A stretch of DNA of 64,000 nucleotides. It comes from Rhodotorula mucilaginosa. Lineage: Eukaryota; Basidiomycota; Microbotryomycetes; Sporidiobolales; Sporidiobolaceae. The notes below the pieces were generated by a model, which made no database searches, was not told the origin of the DNA, and worked only from the letters and a program-made list of their open reading frames with translations. The stretch is taken from NCBI GenBank assembly GCA_034406715.1, contig CP137867.1:1116001-1180000 (forward strand). The letters run 5' to 3'. How positions within the stretch are numbered: the first letter of the stretch is position 1; each line of letters begins with the position of its first letter. Positions 10,401-21,617 of this stretch are shown in pieces. The translations under genes were made by a program, and so were the position numbers.

Positions 10401-13400
10401 TTATGCGCCCATCAAGCCAGGGTTCCTGATCATCGGCGACGCCGCGCCGACGAGAGGGATGCCCTCTTCGAGATCGTGGCCGTCCTCGTCCGTCAGGCCG
10501 GCAGCGCCAGTGCTGCCTGCGAGCAGACCGTACTCGGAGCGCTCCGAACGACTGCGCATCCAATCGCGCAGGCGGCCCGGTCCGAAGCGCGCACGGCTCC
10601 CGCGCGGCGAGCGAGCGGCAAAAAGGTTCCAGCCCGCTTTGGCCATCTGTACGACGGCGCCTCCGAGCTCTGCCAGGGTGCCTTCGCCGGCATCGCGATC
10701 GGGGTCGTCGACGCGACGGGCGAGGCGAGGGCGGCGCCAGAAGCGCAGAGTCAGGGAGGAGGCGACGACCGAAACTGAAGAGAAGGCCATGGCCGCGCCG
10801 GCCATCATCGGATGCAGGTGAATGCCCCAGGGCAGGAAGATGCCCATGGCCAAGGGGACGCCGACCAGGTTGTAAATCGTCGCCCACAGGAAGTTGAGGC
10901 GGATCTGACGGAAGATGCGGCGAGAGAGGTCGAGCGCCGCGACGACGTCGAGCAGGTCCGCCTTCATGAGGACCACGTCGGCGGCTTCGATGGCGATGTC
11001 GGTGCCAGTACACATGGCGATGCCGACGTCCGCGGCTGCAAGCGCTGGCGAGTCGTTGACGCCGTCTCCGACCTGTGCGTGGATCAGAAGGTCAGAGACT
11101 CGACGCTCCAGGCGTTTTCGAGAGGCCAGAAAGGAGGAAAACTGAGACTCACCATCGCGACACGGTGGCCTTGCTTCTGAAGCTTCTCGACCAGAGCTTT
11201 CTTCCCGTTCGGGCTCATGCCAGCCTGCACGTCCGCGTGCGCGATTCCGACTTCATCGGCGATCGCTCGGGCCGTCCGCTCCTGGTCACCGGTCGCAAGC
11301 AGGACCTCGATGCCCATCGCTCGCAGCGCATCGATCGCCTGACGAGCCTCTCCCTTGATCTGGTCGGCGAGGGACACGATGCACGCGAGGGAACCGTCGA
11401 CGGCGACGACGATACAGGTGCGACCGAGCGCTTCTTCGCGCTGGCGGAACGATTCGAGGCTGACCGGAAGGGAAACTCCGCACGTTGAAGAGAGGTACAC
11501 TTCGCTGCCGATCTCGATCCGATGAGTCGAGAGTCCGGTGCCGGCGTTGGGCGAAAGCGCAGGGAAATGGCCCGTTACGTCGCAGCGGACGCCCTGCCCC
11601 GTCACCGATTCGAAGCTCTCCACCTGGCATGAAGTCGGGACCTCGTTCAGGCCCAGCGATCGCAACCCCCAGCGCGCGACAGCTTTCGCCAGAGGGTGTT
11701 CCGATTTGGTTTCCGCGACGGCAAAGAGCAGGATCGTGTCGTCTTGCCATCCTGTCGGAGATCCGAGCGTGGCGGCGTCGACCTCGAGGGATGTTCGATG
11801 CGATTCGGCATGGTCGACCCACTTGACACCGACGACGTCGAGCTTGCCGAGAGTGATGGTGCCGGTCTTGTCGAGGACGATTCGGTCGATATTGTGGCTC
11901 GCTTCGAGGGGACCAGCACCTTTGATCAGGATACCGTGTTGAGCCCCGACGCCGGTGCCGACCATGACCGCTGTTGGCGTCGACAAGCCGAGTGCGCACG
12001 GGCACGCGACGACGATGACCGAGATGCAGAGGCGCAAGCAGACCATGAATTTGGTGGCGCCTTCCTCGTGGAACACGTGCGGGAGGCTGTTGGACGAGTG
12101 CGAAATGATCATCCAGGTGATGAATGTCGACAACCCGAGCGAGATCACGACGGGCACAAAGTAGCCCGCGACGGTGTCGGCGAAAGCCTGAATCGGGGCT
12201 TTCGACGTCTGCGCGTCCTCGACCAGGTTGACGATCTGCGCGAGGGCCGTATCTTTGCCCGCGCGCGTGACTCGCATGTCGAACGTGCCCCGCCCGTTGA
12301 CGGTCCCGCCGATGACGGTCGAGTCGACAGATTTGGCGACGGGGACGACCTCGCCCGTGACCATGCTCTCGTCGACGGCCGACTCGCCGCGGATCACGAC
12401 CCCGTCCGCCGGGACTTTGTCCCCCGGCACGATCTTGACGACATCTCCGACCTGGATCAACTCGGTCGCAACTTTCTTCTCTTTGGTGCAGGCCGGCGCG
12501 TCGGTATAGATGATGGCTTGGGAAGGCGCGAGGCTCATGAGGCGACTGAGCGCCGTGCTTGTTTGGCCTTTGGCGATGTTTTCGAGGTACCGCCCGAGGG
12601 AAATAAAGGTGAGGAGCATAGTGCAGGTATCGTAAAACACTTTGGGGTGATATGCCGGGTCCGAGGCGAACGGGGCGAGCAGCATCGAGACGACCGAGTA
12701 GGTGAAGGCGGCGGAAGTGCCGAGAACGACGAGCACGTCCATCGTCGCAGACTTGTGCTTGATGGCTCGCCACGCCGACCGGTAGAAGGGCAACCCGACG
12801 CCAAACTGGACCGGCAACGTGAGGAAGAAACACGTCAAGTCTCCGAGGTAGATGCCGCGGACGAGTCGGAAGTTGACGAGCGGGCGCAGGAACGGCGTCA
12901 TCGGCATCACCATCGACAGGAGAAAGACTGGCAAGCCGAAAGAGAAGGCACGGATAAAGGCCGAGCGCCATTCCGTGATCTCCTTGGTCCTCGCCAAGGA
13001 TTTGAGCTGCATCGCGCTGTTCTCGTCCGCCGCCAGAGTCGCGTCGAACCCCGTATCCTCGATCAGCTCGACGATGTCGCGCACGCCGGCCAGGACGGTC
13101 GGATCGTACGTGATGCTCGCCCGCTCGGTCGCGAGCGATACGACTGCCGAGATGATGCCGGGAGTTGCTCGGAGGGCGGATTCGATAGACGCCACGCAGG
13201 AACCGCATCTGTCGGAAATGAACGCCGTCCGTTTGTCAGCTCGCCTTGCTGCCTGATCGAAGGGTGCAAAGACAACGCACGTCATGCCATAGATGTGTAG
13301 TAGGACCGTATCCGATTTCGCAGCCTGTATTGGCGCAGCCTCGAATCCCATGTCCTCGATTTCCTGTGCGGTGTGGGCAGCTTTCAGCGCTGTTAAGACC

Positions 13401-13884
13401 TGGGCGAAACTTGTCCCGGACGAACCTCGGCGAGCTTCTCTGGCGTCCAAACCAGCGGGTCGTACTCGATCACGGCTTTTTCGGCCCTGTACAGAGTTTG
13501 AAGCTAGGTGAGTGTCGGTCATGAAGGGTACTCGGCCGAGTGTTGGCACTCACAGCAAGGCGACTTTGACGCTCGCTATCCCTTCCTGCTGACTCAATCC
13601 ATTCTCTATGCTGGCGACGCAAGCTCCGCAAGTCATGCCTGCAAGTGGTGCGAGCGCGCGGCTGAGGTCAGCGAAAGAGGTTCGAGTCCCGAGTCACTTT
13701 TGTTCCTCGAGGGAGGGTTCGGCGCACCTTGGACGCTCAATGTCGACGTTGCGAGCATGCTCGAGGCAGCAGTCTCGGCTTGCTTGGACGGGCTGGCCGC
13801 GTACGCGAGGACGTCGAGGTCGTCCTCGGGATTAAGTGGCTCATCAAGCAGAGGTGCCGATAACGGCGCGCTCGAGCCGGGCAT
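10401..13884 (-). CDS. CCC2: Copper-transporting P1B-type ATPase (CCC2/ATP7 family)
   Basis: Moves Cu+ from the cytosol into the late Golgi for loading of multicopper oxidases, receiving copper from an Atx1-type chaperone. Two N-terminal metal-binding domains are present: [14 protein letters not shown] (first) and [13 protein letters not shown] (second). In both, an intron falls within two codons of the Cys pair. The core has the phosphatase TGEVVPVAK loop, the ion-binding CPC in [12 protein letters not shown], the phosphorylation site [17 protein letters not shown] of the ATP site, [11 protein letters not shown] and [19 protein letters not shown]. Eight membrane segments are expected, with the last pair near [14 protein letters not shown] and [13 protein letters not shown]. 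The total of about 1000 residues fits the fungal family. I chose the ATG at 13884 because the frame upstream of the first metal-binding domain opens there ([16 protein letters not shown]). The stop is at 10401, and the gene converges on HAT1. Confidence 0.94.
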
Positions 13885-14502
13885 TGCAGCCAGTCAGCAG
13901 CACGTGGCGTGTAACAGCTAGCTCGACCCTAGTGCTGTTCAACCCACGTCTGCCGCTAGAGTGCAGTCGAGAGAGAGAGCGGAACCGCGTTCGGCGTTCG
14001 GCGAATCGACTCGCGTTTGATGGAAAGTGATCTCGCCGTCGATCCCTCTATTTCCAGACTTCCGAGAGTAGGAGAGCATGCGAATGGTTTTGCAGGATAA
14101 ACGGTGTTATGAGTAAAGCATGTTCGGCGCTACAAAGCGGCCTTGTGAGAGAGACATGTGACAGGTTGGGCGGTCGACCCGGGACATGAGTACACGGGGG
14201 GTGGGGTCTTTTTGCGAATGCGAGTAAAGGGGTAATCGGGGGAAAACGATGCGGTTGAACGACAGGTTGTTGGAAAAGGGGGCGCGCGCGTGCTGGGGAA
14301 AGCGAAACAAGGAGGGCGATTTGGAAACATGATCGGGAAGGTTGAGCGAGCTGGAATGAATAGAGCTTTTTTATTCGGTCGACGAGACGCACGACGACGA
14401 CGAGTTGTCGGGCTGGACGGCAAAGGGGGAGTGGGGCAGGACGGCGAGGAGACGAGGAGGCGAGGAGGCGACACGAATTCGGTGTGAACAGGCGCCGTCG
14501 CT
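13885..14502. promoter_or_regulatory. Intergenic, CCC2 upstream region and 3' side of the next gene
   Basis: These 618 bp hold no convincing gene. They contain the CCC2 promoter, with a CACGTG E-box-like palindrome near 13903, and the 3' untranslated part of the zinc-binding protein gene. Open frames here are short and lack family features. Confidence 0.4.
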
Positions 14503-16719
14503 TCAGAAGATGATCTCGCGACCATTGCTGCGGCGGTACTTGCTCCGACTCCGACTCCGGCTATCGACTTGCCTCGACCGGCCGCGTCCACGTTCTTCAC
14601 GAACGTCTCCGTAAGCCCCCTCCATCGGATCTTGTCGGTCGCCGTCGTGGCGGTCGTCATCGTCGTCGTGAGCAGCTGTAAAGCCGTTCGCCTTCGCCGC
14701 CGCGAGAGGTGCAATCGGCGCGACGTCGTTATTGGTGGCGGCGGCAGCGCGCTCGCGAGTCCGGCCGCGCCGACCCGACGTGCCGCCACCGCTCGACTCG
14801 CGCGACGACCGCGTCTCACCGCGCAGCAGGCCGTTGACTCGACCCCGGGAAGGAGAGCGCGTACTTGTCGACCTCGACCGAGACTGTGACCGCGGCTGAG
14901 ATCGGGATCGTGACCGTGATCGTGACCGAGACCGAGACGGCGACGGCGAGTTTTTCCGCGCCGAAGGGGACTGCGAGCGCTGAACGGCGCCGACTCCGCG
15001 CATCTTGGACCTACCGCGCGGGTCGACGGAAGAGACGGGCTCAGCGTCCGATCCGCGACGCGCGACGGACCGACCGCGCCCCGCCGTGGGTGGTGAAGGT
15101 GGAGGCGAAGGGAAGGGCGAAACTCCGGTGGGAGTTTCCGAAGTCGCCGAGATGAAGTGACCAGGCGTGAGCTGCATGCGATGCCGGTCCCGTCCGCGCT
15201 GATTCGGTGCACGGAGAGTCGCGTCGCGGTCGAGTTCGGCTCCGTTCGAGCTGAACAAGCTCGTGTCGTCCTTGTCCGCCGCTGGTGAAACCTGCCTCGG
15301 TGAAGGCGACCTCCGTCCGCGCGTGGTCGTCTCCATCGCTGGTTCGGAACGCATGTTGATCGCAGCGTTCCGACCGCCCATCATAGCCCGGGGGCGAGTC
15401 GGAGTCGGGGCGGGCGAAGCCGAGTTCGCCGTCGAGTGGACCGCATGTCGAGCAGCGAGGACGGCGTCGACAGAACGACTCCGGAGAAGTTCTGGCGCCG
15501 CATGACTGACAGATGTGGTCCGTCCTCGCTCTTGTTCTGGTGGTGCCTCGGTGGAAAGGTGAGAGAAAAGGTAGCACGCAAACGCCGAGTGCTCGTTATC
15601 CTCCTTGGGCGCGCTGGCGTTCTCGTCGGCCGGTGTAGCCAAAGGCGAAACCTCCCGTGACTCGGACGGTGAATGGTGTAACCGGAGATTCCGTATCCGA
15701 GGCGACAGCAAAACGTCATCCGACGTGTCGAGGGGTGCGAGCCCGCGTAATGCCGGCGACATGGAGCCCGAGATGCGCCGCCCAGAGGAGCGCTGCTGCT
15801 CGAGCTTGGGTCGCTTGGGGATGCCGACGCAGCCCGCTCGACCGCAGTTGGCAGGTTTCGGCAGGAGGTGAGAGACCGAGTCGGCGTGTCGTTGACCGGG
15901 CAGGTCGAGCGAGGCGATGTCGTCTTCGTGGATGTGCGCACCCGAGATGTCGGTCGTCGCTGGCAAGCCGGACATGGACGGGTTGAACACTGAAGTCGCG
16001 CCGAACCCTGGCGAGCCATGCCGTGCCGCTGCCTTTTGTCGGAAGTAGAGTGGCGAGGGGACAACCGACTGCGGCTTGCCCGGCTTGCGACGGTACCGCA
16101 GGTCCTTGGCCTGCTGCACCTCGTTCGGCTGGACGAGTGGCGAGCTGAGCAGATCGGGCTGGTAGTTGATCGTCCAGGTGGAAGGGTAGCGGAGACCGTG
16201 GGGGAGGGACTGGCCGCCGTACTCGATCCCGTGCTTCGGCGGCGGGAGGTCGAGCGCGGGCGGCTCGCCGAGATCGAGCCCGCCGTTGACGTGGACCGGA
16301 CTGTTGGCTGCCGAGCTAGGTGGTGTCGAGCATACCGACTTGGCGGACGAGATCAGTGGCGGGATGGCCGACATGAACGGCGAGTCTTCCGGGGAAGCTT
16401 CGCTCCGCTCCAAGTCGGACTTGCGGCATTCTGGCGAGCAATATGGTCCACCCTGGGTAGCGTTACCGCAGCTGTAAAGCACACGCGTTACGAACGCAGG
16501 GCGAGATGGGGGTGCAATAAGGGATCGAGTTCAAGGTCAGCAGGTGAGGCTTATCGGCTCACAAAGGGAGGCGCAGTCGAGCGGAGAAAAGGAGCTCGTG
16601 TCCGCCTCGACTGCGCGTATGTGCAAGCTCGGAATGGGGTTGACTCACCTAAAGCAAAAGTCGCCAAACAGGAGCTCGTCTCCGTCCTCCTGCACGTCGT
16701 GTACGGCAGCTGCGGCCAT
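14503..16719 (-). CDS. Ecl1-type zinc-binding protein with long RS-rich tail
   Basis: Exon 1 (16649-16719) encodes MAAAAVHDVQEDGDELLFGD and FCF. Exon 2 (14503-16471) continues SCGNATQGGPYCSPECRKSD. Together they make DFCFSCGN...YCSPECRKSD, a C-x2-C-x8-C-x3-C knuckle like that of the fungal Ecl1/2/3 family, whose fission-yeast members extend chronological lifespan. The intron (16472-16648) cuts inside the first Cys pair. The remaining roughly 650 residues are disordered, Ser/Pro-rich, and end in a run of Arg-Ser dipeptides and SRSRSKYRRSNGREIIF. Fission-yeast Ecl proteins are only about 80-100 residues, so most of this protein is extra. Function beyond zinc binding is inference. The motif GCGTGAAA sits 8 bp upstream of the start (16727-16734, reverse strand). 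Confidence 0.65.
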
Positions 16720-18365
16720 GAGCACGTTTCACGCGGCGGTGTTGCAAGGCGCGATCGCGCCGCTTCGACTGCTGCTCCTGCTCCTTGCGTGCGCCTCCTG
16801 TACTGATCCCCTCGATCCGCTGGGACCGAGCCTGAAAGTGACCGTGCTCGTGGGAAGGCGAGGCGCGAGCGAAGTCGTTGCCGCGATTGTTGTGAGAAGC
16901 CGACGGAAAAGGCTGAGGAGTCAACGGCGCGAGAGTCTTTGACAGATCGGGCGGTCCGAGTCCCTCTATGTCGACGCAGAAGTCGATATCCGCAGCCGTT
17001 CAAGCGAGTCTAGCAAGTGGTCCGTCGCTGGCGTGCGTGCTCTCCCAGCAAACCCTCCACGAGCGAGCACGTCTTGGCCCTTCCGCGTGAGAGGGGAAAA
17101 AAAAAAATCGGGAGCCGCTCGTGCGCGCGCCGCGGCCGCTTTTCGCTGCTTCGGTCTCGCTGGATCGGCCTCGCGCTTCGCAGCAACGTTGGTGACGATG
17201 TCTTGCGACACGAGCGATCCAGTGAAAAACTACGTGGTCGGCAGGCTCGTACATGCAGCTGCAGATCCCTAGTCGAATCGGAGAGCACTGCTTTTCTGGC
17301 CAGCTGGATCGCAACTCCGGAGATCGACTCTCGCCGCCGGACGATCTCGAAACCCTTTGCGAGTCGAAGAGTCGAGACAAGAGTGACATCGTGAGCTGCG
17401 CCCAGCTGCCCTGCATGCAGCGCCCCAATACATAGCTGCAGCCGTTCCTGTCCGAGCGCAACATCAACATCGAGCACGCAAGTCTTGCAAGTCATGTACC
17501 GAGCGCCCAGCAATTAATCGCATTCTCTGACCTTCTCCCGGGAGTCTTTGATAAAGAGAGCAGGCTAGGAGCCGCGCGAAGCGTGATCTGCAGCGAGCTT
17601 TTCAGCTTGAAAGCGAGTCCTGCGCGATGCGGTCAAGCTGGCAGAGGATCTGCAAAGAAGGGTCCGTGCGCTGTTCCGATGCACCAGCTTGCGCAAGTTG
17701 CGCTCGATCCCTGACCTCCGAGCTGGACCAAAATTGCTCGAGCGTGAGGAGATGTTGAGGAGATGATCTGCAGCGAAGGGGACGAAGAATGAAAATCGCT
17801 CCGTATCGGCAGAGGATCTCGACGGGGTCTCCACGGGCGCGTGCCGACGGCTTTCTCGGCTCGGCTTTTCGCCGAGCTGAGGCGCGCCAATATTACAGCT
17901 GCGCTTGATCAACTGGCCTTAGTATTGCTGTACCTGAGACTACCTAGTTCCTTCTGTAAGGCGGTTTTGCAACTGGCACTGTACGCTCGCAGAAAGCGGA
18001 ATGCCGAGGCATCCGTCCCGGATGCTCGTCGGCGGTCGAGCTCACAGTTCCCCAGTAAGCCGTTGCCGACTGTACAGGCAGTGCGCGCGATGTCCTGCCG
18101 ATGTCACTAGTCGAGGCTGCCACCGGCGTGTAGATCATCGTTGTCCAAAAGTGCAACGTGATCGTCACCTGCTGGATGCATGACCGAAGCCGAAGCTGTC
18201 TCCGACTTCTCGGTCCGAACCGCTTTCCGCCCGCGTCGGGCTGATGACTACAGCTGTAACGCGAACTGCTGGGGCGTACGTGGAGAGTGATGACAAATCT
18301 TCTATTGCATGCATGCGAAAAGGAGCGTATGCGAACGGCATTCCCGACACCGCCCCTGCTCATGA
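16720..18365. other. Gene-poor stretch of 1.65 kb
   Basis: No family could be recognised on either strand. Open frames of 80-170 codons exist on both strands (for example a 167-codon minus frame at 17010-17513), but none has conserved motifs, and GC-rich DNA gives such frames by chance. Two weak direct repeats occur: TGATCTGCAGCGA near 17586 and 17765, and GCAGAGGATCT near 17641 and 17808. The stretch may hold a long 5' leader of the Ecl1-type gene, a non-coding RNA or a rapidly evolving gene. I cannot tell which. Confidence 0.4.
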
Positions 18366-20226
18366 TCAGAGCTCCGTATGCGCCGAAGCCGATTTATTCA
18401 CCGGTGGTCGGTATCCAAACGCAAGTTGCAGCGCTGTGCGATCGCACACTTCATGTCAGCACGCAGGCATGTCGTCGAACCGTTAAAGAGACCGAGGGCA
18501 CACCTTCTCGCTGCTTCGGAGTCAGAGACGGCGGCATCACGACTTGGTACTCGACGAAAAGGTTGCCGTGTCCTGTCAAGTGATAGATCGGCATGCCTTC
18601 GCCAGCCACCACGTCGACGAAGCCTGTTTACAAGTAGGGGCGGGTGTGAGCGCGTAAATTTTCCTTGAGGACAGGTTGCCAGCGGGAGCGGCGAGAGCTG
18701 ACCTGGCTGCGTGACGCCCGACCGGGAGAGCACAATGTCGTGACCGTCGAGGCCCTTGACCGTATGCCGGAACCCGAGCAAGGCCTGTGCGAAGTAAGCG
18801 CCGCGTGAGTAGATCCGCGCGGTAGATGTCCCAGTCTGTATGCGACCGCATCGAGTGAGAGGCGGCAGAAAACGCACCTCCGCCACCGAGATCGGCTCCT
18901 TCCAATACAAGTTGCTGTCCTTGCGGACAAATCCGCCCTTTTCCTTCTTGCTCCTCACGCGCACAATCACATCTCCAGCCTCGAGATCGGGACTCTCGTC
19001 CGCTTCTCCTTCAAAGACGATCTCCTCTCCTTCGGGCATGCCGCGGTCGATGTGCAAGTCGAGATCGGACACGGTGTCGACGATACGTGCGCCCTTGCAC
19101 GAGGGGCAGTAGTGCTTGATCGTTTGGCCGCGGCCGCCACATCTGTAGGGCGGTCAGTGCAGGAAGGTAACAGAGTCAGCGAGAGCAGGTCCGATTGAGA
19201 TGGGCAAGCGGGCAAGCGAGGAGCAGCGGAGAGGTGACGCACCGGTCGCAGTGCATTTGCACCTGTTGGAAGATGCCCGGTCCGAGTTGATGCCGCACGA
19301 GGCGCACTCCTCGTCCGTCGCAAGTCTGACAAGTCACGACGTCCTTTTCGCTGCGCGCGCCCGTGCCTGCAGGCGGGGGTCGACGAGCCAGGTCAGCAGG
19401 CACTTCTGGCGAGCCCGAGCACATATAGGGAGCCACTTGCCGTCACACCGGTCGCAAATAGCTTTCCGCCGGATTTGGAACTGTTGACGGAAGCCGGCGA
19501 GTCAGCTTGTCGCAGTTCTGAGGAAATGTACGCACTCGCTCTGCTCACCTTCATCGAGTCGCCTTCGTACATTGCCTTGAGATCCACCTCGATCTCTGCC
19601 AGCATGTTCTGCCCTCTCCGCTGCTGCTGACCGCCGCCGAACCCGAACGCCTGCCGGAAGATATCGTATGGGTCGCCGCCTGCGCCTCCTCCGCTTTCGC
19701 GCTGCTTCAATCCTTCCTCGCCATATCGATCGTACGTTTGTCGCAGTTCTGAATCAGACAGGACCTCGTACGCCCGAGACACGTCGAGGAATTTCGCCTT
19801 GGCCTCTTCCGAGTTGTTCTTGTCCGGATCTGCGGGGGGAGTTCTGGTCAGCGTTTCCAACTGACGGTCGGGGGCATGGAGAGTACACTTACGAAACTGC
19901 TTGCTCAGTTTCTGTGGAGCAGGAGAGGAGAATGGCACGACGAGACCACGGCGAGAGGAAGAAGGTCAAAAATCCGTCAGTCTCGCGTGCCGGGACATTC
20001 CTCGCAAATGGTGCAGCTTACTCGGTCTGCAAGCGAAAACCAATTGTCAGCATACAGAGGCAGCAGCCGGCACTGGGCGTTCAAGTGCCGTCGACGTACA
20101 GGCTCGCTTGAGGTCCTTTTCGGAACAGGATCTGTCCAACCCGAGGACCTGGTAGAAATCCCGGGCGAGAGCGGTCGCAGCAAGCGCGACGAGCACGAGT
20201 ATCCGTGCGAGCGTGGCACCGAGCAT
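18366..20226 (-). CDS. SCJ1: ER-lumenal DnaJ (SCJ1/DNAJB11 type) with HTEL end
   Basis: Co-chaperone of the lumenal Hsp70 BiP/Kar2. It starts with a clear signal peptide ([20 protein letters not shown]), then [20 protein letters not shown] and a J domain whose HPD is rebuilt across an intron ([12 protein letters not shown]). A Gly/Phe-rich part ([12 protein letters not shown]) follows, then a zinc-finger region with [22 protein letters not shown] and CPSCKG, and the C-terminal substrate-binding domain. The last two coding exons join E|A to give a tail ending SASAHTEL, then TGA at 18366-18368. HTEL is a plausible variant of the HDEL ER-retrieval signal and fits the signal peptide. One intron (19367-19440) uses a GC donor. 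The gene is divergent from a dehydrogenase across 172 bp. Confidence 0.88.
19367..19440 (-). other. GC-AG intron in the SCJ1-type gene
   Basis: On the minus strand the exon ends GACG, followed by donor GCAAGT. The acceptor is CCTGCAG before GCACGGGC. The join restores [14 protein letters not shown], the expected spacing of the DnaJ zinc finger. The nearest GT (in AAGTGG) would not. Confidence 0.75.
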
Positions 20227-20398
20227 ATCCAGCTAAGCACCCGAGCGCTATATGCTTTCGGAGAGCCTCGAAGAACGACGCGCCGACGTGGCCTTTTCGC
20301 CGTTCCGCGTGAACGCGGCCGCGATGGAAATTTTCCACGTGGCAGCCGCTTACACAACACCGCCTGCTTGTTCCAGCAGAACTGACACCTGCGAAGCC
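20227..20398. promoter_or_regulatory. Divergent promoter, SCJ1-type gene / dehydrogenase
   Basis: 172 bp lie between the two starts. On the plus strand there is TTCCGCGTGAACGCGG (about 20310-20325), similar to TTCCGCGTGAAAGCGG found at the start of the Nur1-type gene. Confidence 0.45.
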
Positions 20399-21617
20399 AT
20401 GTCCAGCTTGGCAGTGGTCGTAGGCGCAGGTCCCGGATTGGGCGCAGCTCTCGCGCGTACTTTCGCCGCTCATCACTCGGCCGTCGCCGTCCTCGGTCGG
20501 ACCCTCAAGACGGTCGAAGGGGTTGCCGACGACGTGCGCAAGAGTGGTGGAGACGTGAGTGTCTTATCTCTTGATCAGTCTGTCAAGGTACCGCGTACTA
20601 CTCATGACCGACTCCTCCATCGTCCCGCTCCCCGTTCGGCCCCACCTCATCTCGAATCGAACCCGACCGTCAACGACCGCCACGTCTCTCGCTGTCGTTG
20701 CAGGCCAACGCGTTCGCATGCGATGTCACCGACGCCCAGTCTGTCCAAGACGCCTTCGCCGCCATCAAGCAAAAGTGGCCATCTCACCAACTTCGCGCCG
20801 CCCTTTTTAATGCCAACTCGCCGTTCATCATGAAGCCGTTCCTCGAGCTCACGAGCGAGGACATCAAGCCGGGCGTCGACGTCAACTCTTACGGCGCGTT
20901 CAACTTCAGTCAGAAAGTGATCCCCCTCATGCTCGAAGCCGGAGGCGGATTCCTGGGCTTCACCGGCGCGACCGCTGCCATCAAGGGTGAGTGCGATGTC
21001 CGTTCTTGCTCCGGAGTGTGACACTGAGACCATACAACACCTCGTAGGTAGTGCCAAGTTTGCGGCCTTGGCTCCGGGGAAGTTTGCGCTCCGCGGACTC
21101 GGTGAGCACTCGAAGACGGTGGTCTTTCATGCTCGAAGCGTCTCGCTCAACCCTCAATTCTCGCACATAGCACAAAACCTCGCTCGCGAGTTCGGACCGC
21201 AAGGTGTTCACGTTTCGCATGTCATGGTCGATGGTGAGCTCGTGGCATCATCCGAGCTCGACGACACGATTTCGAGCTCACCGGAAATAAATGCCTGCAG
21301 GGCTGATCGACACCGAGCGAGTACGCGGCATGATGGGCTCGGGAGACGCCGACTCCGTGCGTTGCAATAGCTCGACTGTGAGGCGGCACGATTGTACAGC
21401 TGACAGAGCAAGAGCATCTCCTTTCGCAGCGCATTGACCCGAACGCGATCGCCGAGACCTTCCTCAACCTCGCACAGCAGCCACGGAGCTGCTGGACTCA
21501 TGGTGCGCATTCTTCGTGTTCTCTTTGTGCATCCCCGTCTGTCGATCGGACCCTGACCCGTGTATTTCCCATGCGCGCGCAGAGGTCGACGTGCGCCCAT
21601 TCGCAGAAAAGTGGTAA
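20399..21617 (+). CDS. Short-chain dehydrogenase/reductase lacking the catalytic Tyr
   Basis: Rossmann-fold oxidoreductase. The nucleotide loop is GAGPGLGAALA near the N-terminus, followed by CDVTDAQSV (adenine-pocket Asp) and FNANSPF (in place of the usual NNAG). The active-site region reads GSAKFAALAPGKFALRGLAQ across an intron. Relative to the classical Y-x3-K motif, Lys is kept but the Tyr position is Leu. To my knowledge, relatives with the same APGKFALR arrangement exist in fungi and bacteria, so this is a subfamily trait rather than a local mutation. The C-terminal half has GPQGVHVSHVMVDG, then GLIDTERVRG, and ends EVDVRPFAEKW. About six short introns interrupt it. The substrate is unknown. 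Confidence 0.85.

Noticed and set aside
11286-13208. 640-codon minus-strand open frame
   Set aside because: Overlaps the true ATPase frame with an Arg/His-rich translation and no motifs. It is an out-of-frame shadow.
11696-13300. 534-codon open frame on the plus strand
   Set aside because: Antisense shadow of the copper ATPase. It is Arg/Asp-rich with no family motif, while the minus strand has every P-type ATPase motif.
13679-13692. tRNA B-box-like sequence GGTTCGAGTCCC on the plus strand
   Set aside because: No A box at the right distance and no foldable acceptor or anticodon stems. It lies inside an intron of the copper ATPase gene on the other strand.
17010-17513. 167-codon minus-strand frame (MLGARYMTCKTC...) as a gene
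   Set aside because: No recognisable motif, Arg/Ser-rich late part, and no supporting splice or neighbour context. Left as unassigned.
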